This document shows, piece by piece, positions 62,128-64,000 of a stretch of DNA of 64,000 nt. A program made the position numbers and the translations under genes. The stretch is taken from the NCBI RefSeq assembly GCF_016864575.1, contig NZ_CP044126.1:930001-994000 (forward strand). Reading direction: 5' to 3'. Under the pieces are notes generated by a model that worked only from the letters and a program-made list of their open reading frames with translations, ran no database searches and was not told where the DNA came from. Position 1 is the first letter of the stretch. Each line of letters starts with the position of its first letter. Origin of the DNA: Rhizobium sp. BG4. GTDB lineage: Bacteria; Pseudomonadota; Alphaproteobacteria; Rhizobiales; Rhizobiaceae.

Positions 62128-63114
62128 CCGGGATCTCCAGGCTGGTAGCGGTCATGCCGAGCCGGGCGAGCAGGTTCGAATCCCGATCATTACCAGGGTT
62201 GGCCGCCGTCAGCAGCGTATCGCCGATGAAGATCGAGTTGGCGCCGGCAAAGAAGCACAGCGCCTGCATCTCGTCGCTCATGGCGGTGCGCCCCGCCGTC
62301 AGGCGGACGGAGGACGCCGGCATCATCAGCCGTGCCAGCGCGATGATGCGGATGAATTCGATCGGATCGACGGGATCGACATTGGCCATCCTGGTTCCCG
62401 GCATCGGGATCAGCAGATTGATCGGCACGCTCTCGGGCGGCTCCGGCAGATTGGCGAGCGTGACGAGCATGTCGATCCGATCGTCAACCGTCTCGCCCAT
62501 GCCGAGAATGCCGCCGCTGCAGACCTTGATGCCGGCTTCGCGCACATGCGCCAGGGTCTCCAGGCGATCGGAGAAGCTGCGGGTGGTGATGACTTCGGGA
62601 TAGAAGCGTTCCGAGGTGTCGACGTTGTGATTGTAGTAGTCGAGACCGGCGTCGGCGAAGGTTTCCGCCTGCTCGGGCGAGAGCATCCCGAGGGTCATGC
62701 AGGTTTCGAGGCCGAGCGACTTCACGCCCTTGACCATGGCGACGATCGCCGCCTCGTCCCTCGCCTTCGGGCTGCGCCAGGCAGCGCCCATGCAATAGCG
62801 GGTGGCGCCGCTCTCCTTGGCCTTTCGGGCCTCCGACATGACGTCGTCGAGCTTCATGAGCTTGGAGGCAGCAAGACCCGGGCATGCGCCGACTGGCTGC
62901 AATAGCCGCAATCCTCGGGACAGCCGCCGGTCTTGATGTTGAGCAGCTTGCTGAGCTGAACCTCATTCGGATCGAAGTTGGCGCGATGAACGCCATGCGA
63001 CCGGTAAAGCAGGTCGTTGAAGGGCAGGTCATAGAGTTCCCGCGCCGAATCCAGCGTCCAACGGCTTTCGGCAGATCCGCGCTCCGCCGCCATCGCCACT
63101 TCAGTTTTCAGCAT
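62117..63114 (-). pseudogene. bioB: Biotin synthase BioB, frameshifted
   Basis: This radical-SAM enzyme inserts sulfur into dethiobiotin. The first frame (from 63114, after GAGGAAGGCGAC) carries the cluster motif GCPEDCGYCSQSAHAR, then reads out of frame to a stop. The second frame resumes with GLAASKLMKLDDVMSEARKA and includes YCMGAAWRSPK, YYNHNVDTSERFY, GGILGMGE and RLTAGR to the end. The break is at 62875-62883 in a CCCGGG run. One or four bases are missing; four would restore the usual QS-x5-GL spacing. Repaired length is about 332-333 residues, normal for BioB. As read, the protein would lack nearly all of its barrel. Confidence 0.88.
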
Positions 63115-63164
63115 GTCGCCTTCCTCTCTATCGATCTCAAGGCAACGTACAAAAACTCATTGAA

Positions 63165-63181
63165 TTATAGATTATCTATAA
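63165..63181. promoter_or_regulatory. BioR box upstream of bioB
   Basis: TTATCTATAA at 63172-63181 equals the published BioR palindrome exactly. An overlapping TTATAGAT copy extends it to 63165. It lies 51-67 bp from the bioB start. Confidence 0.88.
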
Positions 63182-63244
63182 TTATGTTGCCTATCGAAAA
63201 GGCTATCGGCCGATTTTGACTCAATCAATCTATTTTTTAATAGA

Positions 63245-63254
63245 TTATCTATGG
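63245..63254. promoter_or_regulatory. BioR-like box upstream of bioR
   Basis: TTATCTATGG differs from the BioR consensus in two bases and lies 7 bp before the bioR start within an A+T-rich tract that also has TAATAGATTA. It fits autorepression. Confidence 0.7.
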
Positions 63255-63260
63255 AATACT

Positions 63261-63914
63261 ATGGCTGAAACTGTCGCAGAACGCATGGCCCGAGTGATCG
63301 GGGAGAGAATTGTTTCCGGAGAACTGGCGGCCGGAACGCCACTTCGGCAGGACCATATCGCCGAGGAATTCGACGCCAGCCATGTGCCCGCCCGCGAGGC
63401 CTTGCAGCTGCTTCGCGCCCAGGGGCTTGCCGTCAGCCTGCCGCGCCGTGGCATGCGCGTCGCCCCCTTGGATCAGGCCTCGATTCAGGAAACCGTCGAG
63501 ATCCGCGCCGCGCTGGAGGCGCTGGCGCTGCGGCATGCGGCGCCGAGGATCAATGCGGCGGCGCTTGAGCGGATCGAGCTGGCGCTGGCGGCCGGCGACA
63601 AGGCGGAGACGATCGCCGAATGGGAGAGCGCCAACCGCGTCTTCCACCGCGAACTGGTGAGCGCATGCCGCATGCCGAGACTGCTGGCGATGCTCGACGA
63701 CTTACAGCTCGCCAACTCTCGCATCATCTTCTCGGCAACCCGCTCGGCCGGCTGGCGGCCGGGGTCCAGCATCGCCCACCGGCAGATCGTCGATGCGCTG
63801 AGAAAGCGGGATTATCACGCTGCGGTCTCGCTGCTCGACGCCCATATCCGGGCGCTCGAACGTGCGACCGCGGACGGCAAGCCGTCATCGCGGGAAGCGA
63901 GGCCGAAAGGCTAG
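63261..63914 (+). CDS. bioR: BioR, GntR-family repressor of biotin genes
   Basis: This 217-residue FadR-subfamily GntR protein has a winged helix at residues 1-70 (LRQDHIAEEFDASHVPAREAL) and an FCD ligand domain (EIRAALEALALRHAAPR, ANRVFHRELVSACRM, IAHRQIVDALRKRDYHAAV), with histidines placed as for metal binding. It is divergent from bioBFDAZ, as in Agrobacterium and Rhizobium. The start at 63261 was chosen because the upstream extension is A+T-rich operator DNA. Confidence 0.9.
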   Translation: MAETVAERMARVIGERIVSGELAAGTPLRQDHIAEEFDASHVPAREALQLLRAQGLAVSLPRRGMRVAPLDQASIQETVEIRAALEALALRHAAPRINAAALERIELALAAGDKAETIAEWESANRVFHRELVSACRMPRLLAMLDDLQLANSRIIFSATRSAGWRPGSSIAHRQIVDALRKRDYHAAVSLLDAHIRALERATADGKPSSREARPKG

Positions 63915-64000
63915 GATCGATCGACGTTCAGTTCAGGTTGAGCCGAATATATCGGTCCTAATCGCGAACCGGCGGTTCGAACTTGAGAATCAACCGGTCT

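Noticed and set aside
62169..62185. GGTTCGAATCC, resembling a tRNA T-arm
   Set aside because: It lies inside the conserved bioB coding sequence, and no acceptor or anticodon arm can be built around it.
63965..64000. GGTTCGAAC near the window end, resembling a T-arm
   Set aside because: The surrounding bases do not fold as a tRNA, and the window ends before any full structure.
1..64000. Mobile element, phage or integrated-island boundaries
   Set aside because: No transposase, integrase, target-site duplication or tRNA-linked att site was found, and composition looks even apart from promoter regions.

Overview
The window is about 61-62% G+C by eye, densely coded, and reads as a chromosomal or large-replicon segment of an alphaproteobacterium of the family Rhizobiaceae (Rhizobium/Agrobacterium type). 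The reasons are the bioB-F-D-A-Z order with a BioR-type GntR regulator and TTATCTATAA boxes, the ugpBAEC order with a PHO-box-like leader, a DUF982 protein, a glycine/succinyl-CoA type 5-aminolevulinate synthase, and many solute-binding-protein ABC systems. No tRNA, rRNA, CRISPR array, phage gene or transposase was seen.

Layout. 1-561: end of a HicAB toxin-antitoxin pair. 573-5283: isovaleryl-CoA dehydrogenase and a three-module indolepyruvate ferredoxin oxidoreductase that carries a frameshift. 5542-9883: an M24-like 'pita-bread' protein that has lost metal ligands, and a type V autotransporter with a 69-residue tandem repeat. 10007-13729: a minus-strand operon of aconitase-X (two subunits, the small one frameshifted), a 2-hydroxyacid dehydrogenase and a DMT permease. 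13977-18137: glycerol-3-phosphate importer ugpBAEC. 18450-26202: cytochrome o oxidase cyoABCD, an extra hemA, a DUF2849-CysI fusion and a DUF934 protein. 26185-28500: divergent MocR regulator and MetF-like protein. 28548-31589: IclR regulator, a small membrane protein, HpaH-like hydratase and HpaI-like aldolase. 31966-37763: a branched-chain-type ABC importer and an alpha/beta hydrolase. 37929-41097: small unknown proteins and an HPP-CBS membrane protein. 41251-58083: an amino-acid catabolic island. 58084-63914: biotin operon bioBFDAZ (bioB frameshifted) and bioR.

The most interesting part is 41251-58083. One arm (49082-57515) encodes a complete predicted route from L-lysine to 2-oxoglutarate: lysine 6-dehydrogenase-like enzyme, ALDH7-type aminoadipate-semialdehyde dehydrogenase, aminotransferase, HglS-type 2-oxoadipate dioxygenase and a YdiJ-type D-2-hydroxyglutarate dehydrogenase. 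The other arm (41251-48029) encodes a polar amino-acid ABC importer and a 1015-residue fusion of an APH-type kinase, an M23-like domain and a class III aminotransferase-fold enzyme. By analogy with human hydroxylysine kinase and phosphohydroxylysine phospho-lyase, that fusion could feed 5-hydroxylysine into the same aminoadipate-semialdehyde pool. Each arm has its own Lrp/AsnC regulator. Three control regions across the two arms share a 15-bp palindrome (CCGGCA-NNN-TGCCGG type) in pairs spaced exactly 21 bp, which suggests the arms are co-regulated.

Three genes (indolepyruvate oxidoreductase, aconitase-X small subunit, bioB) each show a single net -1 frameshift in a G/C-rich run, with an otherwise intact protein on both sides. 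This pattern may be consensus error rather than real gene death. It should be checked before calling pseudogenes or biotin auxotrophy.
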